The notes beneath the pieces are model-generated. The model worked only from the letters and a program-made list of their open reading frames with translations, made no database searches and had not been told where the DNA came from. A DNA stretch of 64,000 nucleotides. It comes from an uncultured Alphaproteobacteria bacterium. Its GTDB lineage: Bacteria; Pseudomonadota; Alphaproteobacteria; Micavibrionales; Micavibrionaceae. Location of the stretch: positions 124,001 to 188,000 of the forward strand of contig CALHAR010000002.1 in the NCBI GenBank assembly GCA_937931645.1. Reading direction: 5' to 3'. The position numbers and the translations under genes are program-made. Of the stretch, positions 45,252 through 54,437 are shown piece by piece (position 1 is the first letter of the stretch; every line of letters begins with the position of its first letter).

Positions 45252-45407
45252 ATGAAAAAAGGTGAGGTATTAGGTTCAGCACAACAAACATCCCCCAAAG
45301 GCTGGGCGATTTATTTAAGACGGCGGCGTCGACGTTGTGCGTTGCGTGTATTCATATGTGTTTTGGTGCTTTACTTTCTGCAATGGCTTGACCAAACATA
45401 TTATTAA
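45252..45407 (+). CDS. 51-residue Arg-rich single-pass membrane protein
   Basis: The ATG at 45252 with a GAGGTG site 7 bases upstream opens a 51-codon frame ending TAA at 45405-45407. The product has a short polar N-terminus, six consecutive Arg (residues 23-28), one hydrophobic helix (about 31-44, ALRVFICVLVLYFLQWL) and a short tail. It overlaps the 3' end of a convergent gene by 56 bases. Positive residues before the helix predict an N-in, C-out topology. No family is recognised. Confidence 0.5.
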   Translation: MKKGEVLGSAQQTSPKGWAIYLRRRRRRCALRVFICVLVLYFLQWLDQTYY

Positions 45408-45789
45408 GTCCGCCCCATTCTTCAGTGCTATTTCTAACCGTAACAGGTTTACTCAAATCCTTCGATAATGGGGAGCTACAAAGTTGAAAGCTTCCATTAT
45501 CTTTAATCCTCTCTTCTAAGTCATCAGCCACTAGTTTTAGATATTGCCTAAAACTGACAAAGGTTGAGTGTCGTGTTAGATGAATTAGAAGGCGCATTGT
45601 CGGTAAATCAAAGTAGGATATACCATCTTCAGTAATATAATCTTTTAAAATTCCTGACTTATCGTCTAAATGCAGTGCAGCGACGGGTTGATCGTTTTTG
45701 ATACAAAATCGTTGGAGCATAAAACAAATATTATTTTGTTCTGCTGCATCCTTTGATTTAAAATCACCCTGTAAATGCCCTGTATTCAT
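45352..45789 (-). CDS. Protein of unknown function
   Basis: The 145-residue product is soluble, mixed in composition, with no signal peptide. I recognise no family. It lies just downstream of the HTH protein at 45855 on the same strand (65 bases apart) and may be co-transcribed with it. Its 3' end overlaps the small membrane protein gene on the other strand. Confidence 0.5.
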   Translation of the reverse strand: MNTGHLQGDFKSKDAAEQNNICFMLQRFCIKNDQPVAALHLDDKSGILKDYITEDGISYFDLPTMRLLIHLTRHSTFVSFRQYLKLVADDLEERIKDNGSFQLCSSPLSKDLSKPVTVRNSTEEWGGLNNMFGQAIAESKAPKHI

Positions 45790-45854
45790 ATCATTTTATC
45801 ATATTTTTATAATTTCATAACCATCATTTATAAAGCCTAAATTGGCGATGTGAG

Positions 45855-46529
45855 TCAAGCCGCTTTGAATGAAAGTGAAGGAGCTTTTTGGCGATATTCA
45901 GTAGGAAGGATTCCCACTTGAGAAGAAAAGAATTGTTTGAATTCGGCAACATCGTTAAACCCTATATTGTGACCAACATGCTCTTCAGTTAGGTCTGTAC
46001 GGCGGAGATAGCGTTGCGCCCGCCATAATTTTAGATGATTCCTATATTCCTCAATGCCTAACTCTCCTGCTTTTTTTGATGTTTTTTCAAAGATACTTGT
46101 TAATACGCCTGCGTCAAAAAAATTAGATTTTTCAGCAATTTCTTGTAAAAAAAAGTCACTTTCTGCCATTAAATCTCTGGCTTTTTTAAAGTCGGGGGTT
46201 AGTTTATTTTTTCTAAACTTTTTTGGCGTTTGACCTGTGTATTTTTTAAACTGTAGAGAAAAACTTGCCGGTTCATACCCTAAAGCTTCAGCAATTTTAT
46301 AGATACGTTGATCAGAGTTTTGTAAGAGATATTTTGCATGTTCAAGTCTAGGATTTGTTCTTACACCCCTAAATTGTGCAGGCGTTTGACCTGTATATTG
46401 TTTAAATAACTGAGAAAAATTTGATCGTTTATATCCTAATATTTTAGCAACGTCTTTTATTGATAGGTGAGGCTTTTCCTTTAATAGGCGTTTTGCATGA
46501 TCTATATTTTCTATGGTACTTTGTTTCAT
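45855..46529 (-). CDS. DNA-binding protein with four tandem AraC-type HTH units
   Basis: The 224-residue product is four repeats of an AraC/XylS half-domain (about residues 10-54, 61-106, 113-163 and 167-213). Units 1, 2 and 4 share AK.LL.......I..IA..LGY....F...FK.YTGQTP..FR or a close variant; unit 3 is more divergent. A normal AraC DNA-binding domain has two HTHs after a ligand domain. Here there is no ligand domain, so the protein is two back-to-back DNA-binding domains. It lies between yejE and a hypothetical gene and may regulate the local operon; the target is unknown. Confidence 0.8.
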   Translation of the reverse strand: MKQSTIENIDHAKRLLKEKPHLSIKDVAKILGYKRSNFSQLFKQYTGQTPAQFRGVRTNPRLEHAKYLLQNSDQRIYKIAEALGYEPASFSLQFKKYTGQTPKKFRKNKLTPDFKKARDLMAESDFFLQEIAEKSNFFDAGVLTSIFEKTSKKAGELGIEEYRNHLKLWRAQRYLRRTDLTEEHVGHNIGFNDVAEFKQFFSSQVGILPTEYRQKAPSLSFKAA

Positions 46530-46602
46530 ATTACTTAACTTTTCATTTTTAGTGTTTTATGTAATACACCAAATTAAGTAATATGTCAATATAGTACGTT
46601 GT

Positions 46603-47628
46603 TTATAAATTCGTTTTACGCGGGTCAAAGGCGTCACGGACGGCCTCACCGATGAAGGTAAGAAGGGAAAGCATGACTGCAAGGGACATGAAGGCGGTGA
46701 TTCCGAGCCATGGGGCTTGGAGGTTGTTTTTCCCCTGTGCCAGAAGCTCGCCTAAACTGGCGGAGCCTGGTGGTAGGCCAAGGCCAAGAAAATCCAGAGA
46801 TGTCAGTGCAGTGATAGACCCTGTCAAGATAAAGGGCATGAGGGTCAAGGTCGCGACCATCGCATTGGGCAGGACATGGCGGCGCATGATGGTGGTGTTA
46901 CTGACCCCAAGGGCATTGGCGGCCTTCACATAGTCAAAGTTACGGGTACGCAAGAACTCGGCACGGACAACATCAACAAGACTGACCCATGAAAAGAGTA
47001 ACAAGATAGCCAGCAAAGTCCAAAAACCAGGGACAAACATGGCAGAGAAAATAATCAAAATATAAAGCGAGGGGAGGGAAGCCCACACTTCAATCACGCG
47101 CTGCATGATAAGGTCCAACCGACCACCGTAATATCCTTGAAACGCGCCAGCGGTGATTCCGATGATGGAACTGATGATGGTGAGGGCAAGGCCAAAGAGG
47201 ACAGAAATGCGAAAACCGTAAATGACTCGCGCGGCAACATCACGCCCTTGGTCGTCTGTACCAAAAATATTTTCAGACGTTAAACCAGAAGGGGCAGGCG
47301 TTGGTAAGTTATAATTTATAGTGTCATAAGAAAAACGAATGGGTGGCCAGATCATCCAGCCTTTATCATTGATAAGCTCGGCCACATAAGAATCCCGGTA
47401 ATCCGCCTCAGTTTCAAAATCACCACCAAAGGTTGTTTCAGGATAGTTTTTGAAGATAGGCGCGTAATAGCTGTTCTCATATTTCAGCAGGATAGGCTTA
47501 TCATTGGCAACAAACTCAGCCCCTAAACAAACTAGTAATAACACCATGAAAACCCAAAAAGACCAAAGACCACGTTTGTTGGCTTTGAATTGGGCAAGGC
47601 GGCGTTGGTTGATAGGGGTAAGAGTCAT
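46603..47628 (-). CDS. yejE: Peptide ABC transporter permease YejE
   Basis: Inner-membrane subunit of a YejABEF-type importer. The 341-residue product has an N-terminal membrane segment, a large periplasmic loop with the YejE motif SENIFGTDDQGRDVAARVIYG, five more membrane segments, and the permease coupling loop AANALGVSNTTIMRRHVLPN. The end EAVRDAFDPRKT is typical. Its yejA, yejB and yejF partners lie elsewhere on the same strand. Confidence 0.9.
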   Translation of the reverse strand: MTLTPINQRRLAQFKANKRGLWSFWVFMVLLLVCLGAEFVANDKPILLKYENSYYAPIFKNYPETTFGGDFETEADYRDSYVAELINDKGWMIWPPIRFSYDTINYNLPTPAPSGLTSENIFGTDDQGRDVAARVIYGFRISVLFGLALTIISSIIGITAGAFQGYYGGRLDLIMQRVIEVWASLPSLYILIIFSAMFVPGFWTLLAILLLFSWVSLVDVVRAEFLRTRNFDYVKAANALGVSNTTIMRRHVLPNAMVATLTLMPFILTGSITALTSLDFLGLGLPPGSASLGELLAQGKNNLQAPWLGITAFMSLAVMLSLLTFIGEAVRDAFDPRKTNL

Positions 47629-47721
47629 AAGGGGTATTCTAGACGTAAAGTTGATAAAGAAGGAGAGAAAATTTATTTATTTTAACGAAAAATTATATTT
47701 TTCCATATATACTATATATCT

Positions 47722-48033
47722 ATGGAGAGCCTTTTAACGATGTTATATTCATTCGTGCCTGTGTTAAGTCTTGCTGGCTATTTACCGCAGGTTAGGTTGT
47801 TGATTGTACGAAAAGAAAAGGCGGCTAGTGTTTCTTTATCTTCGTGGTTATTATGGTTGTCTATGGCTAGTATAAGTTTAGGTTATGGTGTGTTCTGCCT
47901 TGAAGATTTCTTGTTTTCTATTTCTTGTGCCATGAATTTCTTAGGCTGTTTCACTGTTGTCGCATTAGTACTTTATAGGCGTAGAAGTGAGATTGTCCCA
48001 AAAATAAATGCTCTTCGAGTAAAAACTTACTAA
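47722..48033 (+). CDS. PQ-loop (SemiSWEET-like) membrane protein
   Basis: The 103-residue product has three hydrophobic helices (about residues 5-25, 36-58 and 64-84) with the PQ motif in LAGYLPQVRLL. Proteins of this size form dimeric SemiSWEET sugar carriers or related transporters; the substrate is not shown. A second ATG at 47740 is 12 bases from a GGAG and may be the real start. It lies between yejE and a small hypothetical gene, on the opposite strand. Confidence 0.65.
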   Translation: MESLLTMLYSFVPVLSLAGYLPQVRLLIVRKEKAASVSLSSWLLWLSMASISLGYGVFCLEDFLFSISCAMNFLGCFTVVALVLYRRRSEIVPKINALRVKTY

Positions 48034-48047
48034 AACTTCAAAAGAAA

Positions 48048-48320
48048 TTAATGAACGTAGCTGGAACCTGTACCCGTTTTTTCTATTAGGCGAAGGCGAA
48101 ATTTTTGCTCTGTTGTCAGAACCTTATTATCATTATCAGCAATAGGTAGGTAAGGGGAGATATCTTTTGGTAATTTATTCTGTTCATCAGCTTTGGATTG
48201 CATGATTGCTTCTTGAACCAGTGACAGTAAATCTGCCTTATCTTCTTCTGAGATATGGTCTGTATCTAAGACGTTATCGCGAATTTTAGATAGTTTTTTG
48301 TTAATTTTCTTAATGTTCAT
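48048..48320 (-). CDS. Small charged protein of unknown function
   Basis: The 90-residue product is Lys/Asp/Glu-rich and helical at the N-terminus (about residues 1-45), without membrane segments. It is convergent with the PQ-loop gene. No family is recognised. Confidence 0.45.
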   Translation of the reverse strand: MNIKKINKKLSKIRDNVLDTDHISEEDKADLLSLVQEAIMQSKADEQNKLPKDISPYLPIADNDNKVLTTEQKFRLRLIEKTGTGSSYVH

Positions 48321-48429
48321 AATACAGTCCTAAAACGTCCTTATCAGTGATGTTTTGCATTTTATATGTCGAATATCATTCTGTCAAATGATTATATGAT
48401 TTATATACAGGCCGTTTTTACGCCGTTTT

Positions 48430-49536
48430 TTAGACTGTTCTGGCCTCAAAATCGATACGTGGGTCAACGACAACATAAACAACATCTCGTATTAAGGTGG
48501 TTATTAGCCCCATTAAGGCGAAGATGTATAATGTACCAAGCACAACGGGGTAATCACGGTTAATGACGCTTTCATAACCCAAAAGGCCAAGCCCATCAAG
48601 GGAGAATATGACCTCTATCAATAATGAACCTGTGAAGAAGATAGCGAGGAAGGCCGAAGGGAAACCCGCAATAACGATAAGCATCGCATTACGAAAGACA
48701 TGACCGTAAAGGACTTGCTTTTCTTCTAAACCTTTTGCGCGCGCGGTGAGCACATATTGCTTATTGATTTCATCAAGGAAAGAGTTTTTGGTGAGCATTG
48801 TTAGGCCAGCAAAACCACTAATCACCATGGCGGCAACGGGCAGAACCATGTGCCATAGGTAATCGAGGGAGAGTTGAATGAGGTTCATTTCATCCGCCCC
48901 ATCGGATAAAAGGCCGCGAAGCGGGAACAGGTCAAAATATCGCCCCCCTGCAAATACAATAATAAGTAAGATAGCGAACATAAAAGATGGAATGGCGTAG
49001 CCTGTAAATACGGCCGCCGATGTCCAGATATCAAATTTTTGTCCATCACGAACGGCCTTTTTAATACCCAACGGGATGGAGATGAGATAGATGATAAGTG
49101 TTGACCATAGGCCGAGAGAGATAGAAACTGGCATTTTTTCTAAGACTAAATTAATGACAGAGACATCACGATAATAGCTTTGTCCGAGGTCAAAGGTCGC
49201 GTAATTTTTGACCATTTCAAAGAAACGTATGTGGGCAGGTTTATCAAAGCCATAGAGAGCCTCTAGTTCTGCAACGAATTCAGGGTCTAACCCTTGGGAG
49301 CCGCGATATTTGCTGGATTGTCCTGTGCTTTGCGCGGCAGAGCCAACGGCACTGTCGGCGCCACCACCACTACCGCCAAAGCGGGCAGTCGCATCAATAT
49401 TATTTCCCTGTAATTGGGCGATCATCCGTTCAACAGGGCCACCAGGAACAAACTGCACGATGATAAAGCTGATGAGCATAATGCCGAGCAAGGTCGGTAT
49501 CATCAAAAGCAATCTTTTCAGGAGGTAATTTGCCAT
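48430..49536 (-). CDS. yejB: Peptide ABC transporter permease YejB
   Basis: The 368-residue product starts with [19 protein letters not shown], the usual first helix of DppB/YejB permeases, followed by a periplasmic loop with a Gly/Ser-rich stretch (about 53-75), five further membrane segments, and the coupling loop [21 protein letters not shown]. It pairs with YejE. It follows the phosphatase gene (start 50167, stop 49541) by 4 bases. Confidence 0.9.
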   Translation of the reverse strand: MANYLLKRLLLMIPTLLGIMLISFIIVQFVPGGPVERMIAQLQGNNIDATARFGGSGGGADSAVGSAAQSTGQSSKYRGSQGLDPEFVAELEALYGFDKPAHIRFFEMVKNYATFDLGQSYYRDVSVINLVLEKMPVSISLGLWSTLIIYLISIPLGIKKAVRDGQKFDIWTSAAVFTGYAIPSFMFAILLIIVFAGGRYFDLFPLRGLLSDGADEMNLIQLSLDYLWHMVLPVAAMVISGFAGLTMLTKNSFLDEINKQYVLTARAKGLEEKQVLYGHVFRNAMLIVIAGFPSAFLAIFFTGSLLIEVIFSLDGLGLLGYESVINRDYPVVLGTLYIFALMGLITTLIRDVVYVVVDPRIDFEARTV

Positions 49537-49540
49537 GGCT

Positions 49541-50167
49541 TTAAGGTTTTATATTCCAGTCTTTGATAATCCATTTATTATCCTGATATTTTAAAACTGC
49601 GAGAGCCCCAGTGGATAGCTTTATTTTATTGTTATCCGCGAATTCCTCAAAATCACCTGTTAAATGTGGGGCGAAGCGCGCAATACCATTAGAAGTAACC
49701 ACAAGCACAACATCATCAGCATCGCTTTGGTTGTCGTTTAGGATTTGAGTTGCAAAATTTTTCCAATTAGTGATGCATTGTTGGGGGTTAAAGTCCCAAC
49801 CATCAGGGACGATGGCTTGTGCATCCCAATCTTTGATAGCTTGCGCCCCGATACGTTCAATGACGTGGTCTTCGGTTTTGTTTTCATCTGGGCCGTAATC
49901 AATCTCATTGAAAATTTCGAGAGGGAAGACAGGCTGATTATAACCGAGTGTTGCTAGGGCGATTGTCGCAGTTTCTTTAGTGCGTTGTAAGGCAGAGCAA
50001 TAAGTGACCTCAGGGTAAAGGTTGTTTTCTTTTAACCATGCGCCGATTTTACGGGCTTGTGCCTGACCGCTTTCAACCAAGGGCAGGTCAGTACGTGCGC
50101 CAACACGGGTGGGGGTGTCTTCGGCGTTAAATGTATTCCCATGGCGGGTGATGATGAGTGTTGTCAT
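49541..50167 (-). CDS. Histidine phosphatase family protein
   Basis: The 208-residue product has the phosphoglycerate-mutase/phosphatase signature LIITRHGNT (about residues 4-12, with catalytic His), a later [11 protein letters not shown] (Arg) and ECE-type region IDYGP. The family includes phosphatases of sugar phosphates and nucleotides; the substrate is not shown. It overlaps kdsB by 4 bases and precedes yejB by 4, so the three are co-transcribed. Confidence 0.8.
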   Translation of the reverse strand: MTTLIITRHGNTFNAEDTPTRVGARTDLPLVESGQAQARKIGAWLKENNLYPEVTYCSALQRTKETATIALATLGYNQPVFPLEIFNEIDYGPDENKTEDHVIERIGAQAIKDWDAQAIVPDGWDFNPQQCITNWKNFATQILNDNQSDADDVVLVVTSNGIARFAPHLTGDFEEFADNNKIKLSTGALAVLKYQDNKWIIKDWNIKP

Positions 50168-50961
50168 TGTTGCGCCAACATTTTTTCAGCGCGTGTCACA
50201 TCTTCGGGGCTGTCTATACCTGCTTGGGCGAGGCCGAGGGGGACGTCTAATTTTATGGTTTGGATTGAGATATTATTTTCTAGTAAGCGGAGCTGTTCCA
50301 GTCCTTCTAACTTCTCGTAGTGACCTTCAGGGAGCGTTACAAATTTTTCTAAGGTTTTAACGGCGTACCCATAAAGCCCGATATGTTGATGCACGGGAGA
50401 GAATTCATTGTCTCTATATGTTTCTTCTTTGCGAATAGCGGGGAGGATATTTTTAGAAAACCAGAGTGCCTGACCCGCTTGATTGATAATGGCGGTTGTG
50501 CCGCTAAAGGGTGTTATCTTTTTCTGTTCACGTAAATTATCAAGCTCGCTCCACCGTAGATTTATCACAGGGGTGACGACTTCTATGTTGTTGTCATTTT
50601 TATAAGCGTGGATAAGTTGTTGTACGGCTTTGGGAGGCGTGAAAGGAGCATCACCCTGAAGCCCGACAACGAAATCATAAGCGCCATCGAGTTTTTTAAC
50701 AGCCTCAAGTACACGGTCTGACCCTGTTTTGCAGGCATCAGAGGTCATAATACAGTCTACGTTAAGTTCAGTCGCATGGTCGGCGATACGCTGATCTTCA
50801 GTGGCGACGGCTAATGTCACCTCGACATCAATGCCTTCTTTAGCTTTACGCGCCAAATCAACAACGCGGCTAAGCATGGATTGTCCACCAATCAGCGTTA
50901 GTGGCTTTCCCGGAAAACGGGTAGAGGCATAACGCGCTGGAATGATAATCGCAGTTTTCAT
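50164..50961 (-). CDS. kdsB: 3-deoxy-manno-octulosonate cytidylyltransferase
   Basis: Activates KDO with CTP for lipopolysaccharide core synthesis. The 265-residue product has IIPARYASTRFPGKPL (about residues 5-20), VVGLQGDAPF and the C-terminal EGLEQLRLLENN motif. Length matches the family (about 250). It is inserted between yejA (stop 50968) and the histidine phosphatase gene, forming part of one tight operon. Confidence 0.94.
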   Translation of the reverse strand: MKTAIIIPARYASTRFPGKPLTLIGGQSMLSRVVDLARKAKEGIDVEVTLAVATEDQRIADHATELNVDCIMTSDACKTGSDRVLEAVKKLDGAYDFVVGLQGDAPFTPPKAVQQLIHAYKNDNNIEVVTPVINLRWSELDNLREQKKITPFSGTTAIINQAGQALWFSKNILPAIRKEETYRDNEFSPVHQHIGLYGYAVKTLEKFVTLPEGHYEKLEGLEQLRLLENNISIQTIKLDVPLGLAQAGIDSPEDVTRAEKMLAQQ

Positions 50962-50967
50962 GATTGA

Positions 50968-52866
50968 TTATTCCGCTTTATCAGTTTCTTTTTGCCACCA
51001 CGTATCACCGATAGCAGGGGTGAGGTGGGATAGGTTGTCGGGGCGACCGAGTTTATTCCAATAGGCAATACGCCAATAATCAATATGCCATTGTGGGATA
51101 ACATAGTGACCGCTTAAAAGAATGCGGTCTAAGCTTTGAGTGAGGGCAACAAGTTCATCACGGCTTGGCGCTTGGATAATTTTTTCAATGATGTCATCAA
51201 TCACAGGATCTTTGACGCCGATATAATTACGCGAGCCAGCAATATCTGCTTTTGCACTTGCCCAATAATCGCGTTGTTCATTACCGGGGGAGGAGCTTTG
51301 CCCCATAGAGCCAATGGTCATGTCATAGTCAAATTCATTGATACGGTTTTGATATTGTGCGGGATCAAGCACACGGAAATTTGCCTGCACACCAATTTTC
51401 TTTAGGTTTGCAATCATCGGTAGAACCCAACGTTCAAAAAGGGGGTTGGAGTCCATGATTTCAAATTCAAGACGTGTCCCTGTTTTTTCATGGGTGCGGA
51501 TACCATCATCACCGAGCTTGTAGCCAGCCTCATCAAGAAGTTTCATCGCCGTGCGAAGGTTGCCGCGAAGATTACCCGAACCATCTGTTTTAGGCGGTTG
51601 ATAGCGTGTGGTAAAAATTTCATCAGGGATTTTACCGCGATAGGTTTCTAAGATTTCTAACACACGCCCCGTTGGTAGAGCATCCGTGGCGGCAAGTTCT
51701 GAATTTTCAAAGTAACTGTTGGTGCGTTTATATCCGCCATAGGCAAATTGTTTGTTTGACCATTCAAAGTCAAAAGCATTTTCCAAGGCTTGGCGAACCG
51801 CTTTATCTTGGAAGATAGGTTTGCGTAGGTTGTAGAGGAAGCCCTGCATGCCTTGAGGGCGGCGATGTTGAATTTCTTCTTTTTGAATACGACCATCTTT
51901 GACGGGCGCGGCATCGTAAGCGGTGTTCCAAAGTTTGGCGACATTTTCAGTCCGCACATCATATTCATTGGCGAAAAATGCTTCAAGCGCGACATTACTG
52001 TCTTTGTAATAATCAAAGATTTGTGCATCAAAATTAAAGCGGCCTTTATTAATAGGCAGGTCTTTTGCCCAATAGCTATCAACACGTTTATAAGCGATAG
52101 AACGTCCTGCATCGATTTTATCAATCATGTAAGGGCCAGAGCCAAAAGGAGCGTCTAAGGTTGTTTTGGAAAAATCATTCCCTTCACTTGTCCAGTAATG
52201 CTTCGGTAGGATGGCGAGCTGTGAAATGATGAGAGCAAGCTCCGCATTATTGGTGTCTTTAAAAGTAAACTTCACACGCGTGGGAGAGGTGGCTTCAACC
52301 TTTGTTACATCACCGTAGTAAGCTTTGAAAAAAGGTGATCCTTTTTCTAAGAAAATATTGAAGCTCCACACGACGTCATCGGCGGTGACTTGCTTGCCAT
52401 CATGCCATTTGGCGTTCGCGTTCAGGTTAAACGCGACCCAGCTTTTATCCTCAGTATCATATTCAATGGTTTCAGCTAGTAGACCGTACATTGAGAAGGG
52501 TTCATCATTGCTTTGTTCCATCAGAGAATCGTAAAGTAAGCTTTGTCCTAAAAAGGTCATGCCTGCGGCAGGAGAGCCTTTAATAATAAAAGGGTTGAGG
52601 GAGTCAAAATTACCAACGACAGATTGTTTTAAGCTTCCGCCTTTTGGCGCATCAGGGTTAACGTAGTCTAAATGCGTGAAGTTATCGGCATATTTCGGAC
52701 TGCCATGCATGGCAATAGAGGGTGATTTTATAATTTCTGCTTGGGCGGGAAGAGTAAGCAGGCATGTCATTGCGAGGAGCGCCAGCGACGCGGCAATCCA
52801 TTGCTTCAAAGAAATAGGTTTTTGGATTACTTCACTACGTTCGCAATGACGATCAACTTTATTCAT
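50968..52866 (-). CDS. yejA: Peptide ABC transporter substrate-binding protein, YejA-like
   Basis: The 632-residue product is a type 5 solute-binding protein with the YejA pattern HGSPKY....FTHLDYVNPDAPKGG (about residues 54-77, spaced) and later WVAFNLNANAKWHDGK. It has a signal peptide with a long charged N-region (about residues 1-22), hydrophobic core about 23-40 and cleavage near AQA (43). Residues 6-34 are encoded by a copy of the interspersed GTCATTGCGA repeat. The AAGGAAAAG ribosome site before the ATG at 52866 supports translation through the repeat. The rest of the transporter is at 48430, 46603 and 38864. Confidence 0.9.
   Translation of the reverse strand: MNKVDRHCERSEVIQKPISLKQWIAASLALLAMTCLLTLPAQAEIIKSPSIAMHGSPKYADNFTHLDYVNPDAPKGGSLKQSVVGNFDSLNPFIIKGSPAAGMTFLGQSLLYDSLMEQSNDEPFSMYGLLAETIEYDTEDKSWVAFNLNANAKWHDGKQVTADDVVWSFNIFLEKGSPFFKAYYGDVTKVEATSPTRVKFTFKDTNNAELALIISQLAILPKHYWTSEGNDFSKTTLDAPFGSGPYMIDKIDAGRSIAYKRVDSYWAKDLPINKGRFNFDAQIFDYYKDSNVALEAFFANEYDVRTENVAKLWNTAYDAAPVKDGRIQKEEIQHRRPQGMQGFLYNLRKPIFQDKAVRQALENAFDFEWSNKQFAYGGYKRTNSYFENSELAATDALPTGRVLEILETYRGKIPDEIFTTRYQPPKTDGSGNLRGNLRTAMKLLDEAGYKLGDDGIRTHEKTGTRLEFEIMDSNPLFERWVLPMIANLKKIGVQANFRVLDPAQYQNRINEFDYDMTIGSMGQSSSPGNEQRDYWASAKADIAGSRNYIGVKDPVIDDIIEKIIQAPSRDELVALTQSLDRILLSGHYVIPQWHIDYWRIAYWNKLGRPDNLSHLTPAIGDTWWQKETDKAE
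52766..52850. repeat. GTCATTGCGA interspersed palindrome inside the yejA signal sequence (85 bp)
   Basis: It starts GTCATTGCGAGGAGCG and ends TACGTTCGCAATGAC on the plus strand, with the core GACGCGGCAATCC and inner arm GGATTACTTCACTACG. It is in frame with yejA and encodes residues 6-34 of the 43-residue signal peptide. Confidence 0.88.
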
Positions 52867-52952
52867 GCTCTTTTCCTTTCAAAATCATCACATCATAAAA
52901 GCACGTCCAAACTATAGCAAAATTATGATCGTACAAGAGAGATTAATAGATA

Positions 52953-52982
52953 TTGACATAATGGAAAACGGTGTGCTATTTA
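52953..52982 (+). promoter_or_regulatory. Candidate promoter of the lipoprotein gene
   Basis: TTGACA at 52953-52958, 17 bases, then CTATTT at 52976-52981, about 80 bases before the ATG at 53062. Motif reading only. Confidence 0.45.
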
Positions 52983-53061
52983 AAGTGTTACACAATAATA
53001 TATTTCAGATTTGCCGTTTATATACCGCAAAATAATTTATAATGAGATTGGGAATTATAAA

Positions 53062-53367
53062 ATGAGTATCAATAAGAAAGTGTTAGCACCCTTGTTTTTG
53101 ACAGCAGCAATCGGTTTATCTGGTTGTGATTCTCCAAGATATAGCTGTAGTGTTGAAGATCGAGCAGGGGAGTGGCGTTATGATTCGCGTTTAAAAGTTT
53201 CACGTTATGTGTTTACTGACGATGAGGCAGGAACAAAGCTTGAGATAGCAGGTAATCCAGAAGGGTCTTATAACGACCAATTAGAGTCTGCAATTCCTAA
53301 TGTAGATAAGTTTTGTCTATCTGGTGAGGCATTGGGGTATGATATTTCACCCAAACAAAGTTATTGA
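53062..53367 (+). CDS. Small lipoprotein of unknown function
   Basis: The 101-residue product has a signal and lipobox GLSGC (Cys at about 22). The mature part is short and polar with two further Cys (CSVEDRAGEWRYDSRLK and FCLSG). The ATG at 53062 is taken because it gives a normal lipoprotein signal; the longer frame starts with TTG at 53011. Its 3' end overlaps pyrD by 7 bases. Confidence 0.65.
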   Translation: MSINKKVLAPLFLTAAIGLSGCDSPRYSCSVEDRAGEWRYDSRLKVSRYVFTDDEAGTKLEIAGNPEGSYNDQLESAIPNVDKFCLSGEALGYDISPKQSY

Positions 53368-54434
53368 TGAGCGGTGCCGATAGCTTGTGAGATGTGATCG
53401 AAGCCATCTTCTTCTAATAAGGTGAGTAAGTCATGATTGATGTCATTTACCAGTTCTGGCCCTTGAAATATCAGGGCAGAATAAAGTTGAACAAGCGAGG
53501 CGCCAGCTTTTATTTTTTCGTAAGCATCCGCCCCAGATGAAACCCCACCAACACCAATGATGGGTATTTTACCTTGGGTCAGCACATAAAAGTTTTTTAT
53601 AACTTCGGTTGATTTATCTTTAACAGGTTGGCCGCTAAGCCCACCTTTTTCTGCGCTAAACGCTTCAGGTAAGCTGTCTGGACGATCTAATGTTGTATTG
53701 GTGAGGATAAGGCCATCAATCCCACTATCAATAGCGACGTCAGCAAGCTCTTGCTGCTGTTCTTCATTTAAGTCAGGCGCAAGCTTAACCAAAATAGGAG
53801 GTAGATTTTCGCTTTCGCAATAAGTTTCGCGCGCCTCTTGAATATAGGCAATAAGCGGCATTAAGTTTTCACGGCTTTGTAAATCCCTTAACCCCGGAGT
53901 ATTGGGGGAGGAAATATTGACGGTGAAATAATGCGCCAGATGACCGAGATGCTTTATCAGGAAAATATAATCATTGGCGGGCTTGGTTTGGTCTTTGTTC
54001 ATTCCAATATTTAAGCCCACAACACCAGGGGTACGCTTTTTACTTTTGACGAATTTTTGGATATTTTGCCTGAATATTCCAACACCTTTATTGGGAAAGC
54101 CCATACGGTTAATGACGGCCTCGTTCGTCACGTCTCTAAAAATGCGGGGACGTGGATTGCCCATTTGTGGTTTGGGGGTCACTGTTCCAATTTCAGTAAA
54201 ACCAAACCCCATATTTAAAATAGGCGCGATAGCCTCGGCATTTTTATCAAAGCCAGCGGCAAGACCAATCGGGTTTTTAAATTTTAAATGCCATAGCTTC
54301 GTGTAAAGGCGGGGGTCATTGACGGGGGTTAAGCGGGGGTAAAGGCCGTGCTTAAGCGCGGATATAGTCATTTGATGCGCTGTTTCAGGATCAAAGGCGT
54401 GCAAGATAGGTTTGATAAGAGAGAATAGTTTCAT
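53361..54434 (-). CDS. pyrD: Dihydroorotate dehydrogenase, quinone-type
   Basis: Membrane-associated class-2 enzyme of pyrimidine synthesis, oxidising dihydroorotate with quinone as acceptor. The 357-residue product has an N-terminal amphipathic helix (about residues 1-25), GLAAGFDKNAEAI, NISSPNTPGLRDLQ, LVKLAPDL and the C-terminal FMN motif IIGVGGVSSGADAYEKIKAGA. It starts 3 bases after the pgsA stop. Confidence 0.95.
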   Translation of the reverse strand: MKLFSLIKPILHAFDPETAHQMTISALKHGLYPRLTPVNDPRLYTKLWHLKFKNPIGLAAGFDKNAEAIAPILNMGFGFTEIGTVTPKPQMGNPRPRIFRDVTNEAVINRMGFPNKGVGIFRQNIQKFVKSKKRTPGVVGLNIGMNKDQTKPANDYIFLIKHLGHLAHYFTVNISSPNTPGLRDLQSRENLMPLIAYIQEARETYCESENLPPILVKLAPDLNEEQQQELADVAIDSGIDGLILTNTTLDRPDSLPEAFSAEKGGLSGQPVKDKSTEVIKNFYVLTQGKIPIIGVGGVSSGADAYEKIKAGASLVQLYSALIFQGPELVNDINHDLLTLLEEDGFDHISQAIGTAHQ

Positions 54435-54437
54435 GGT

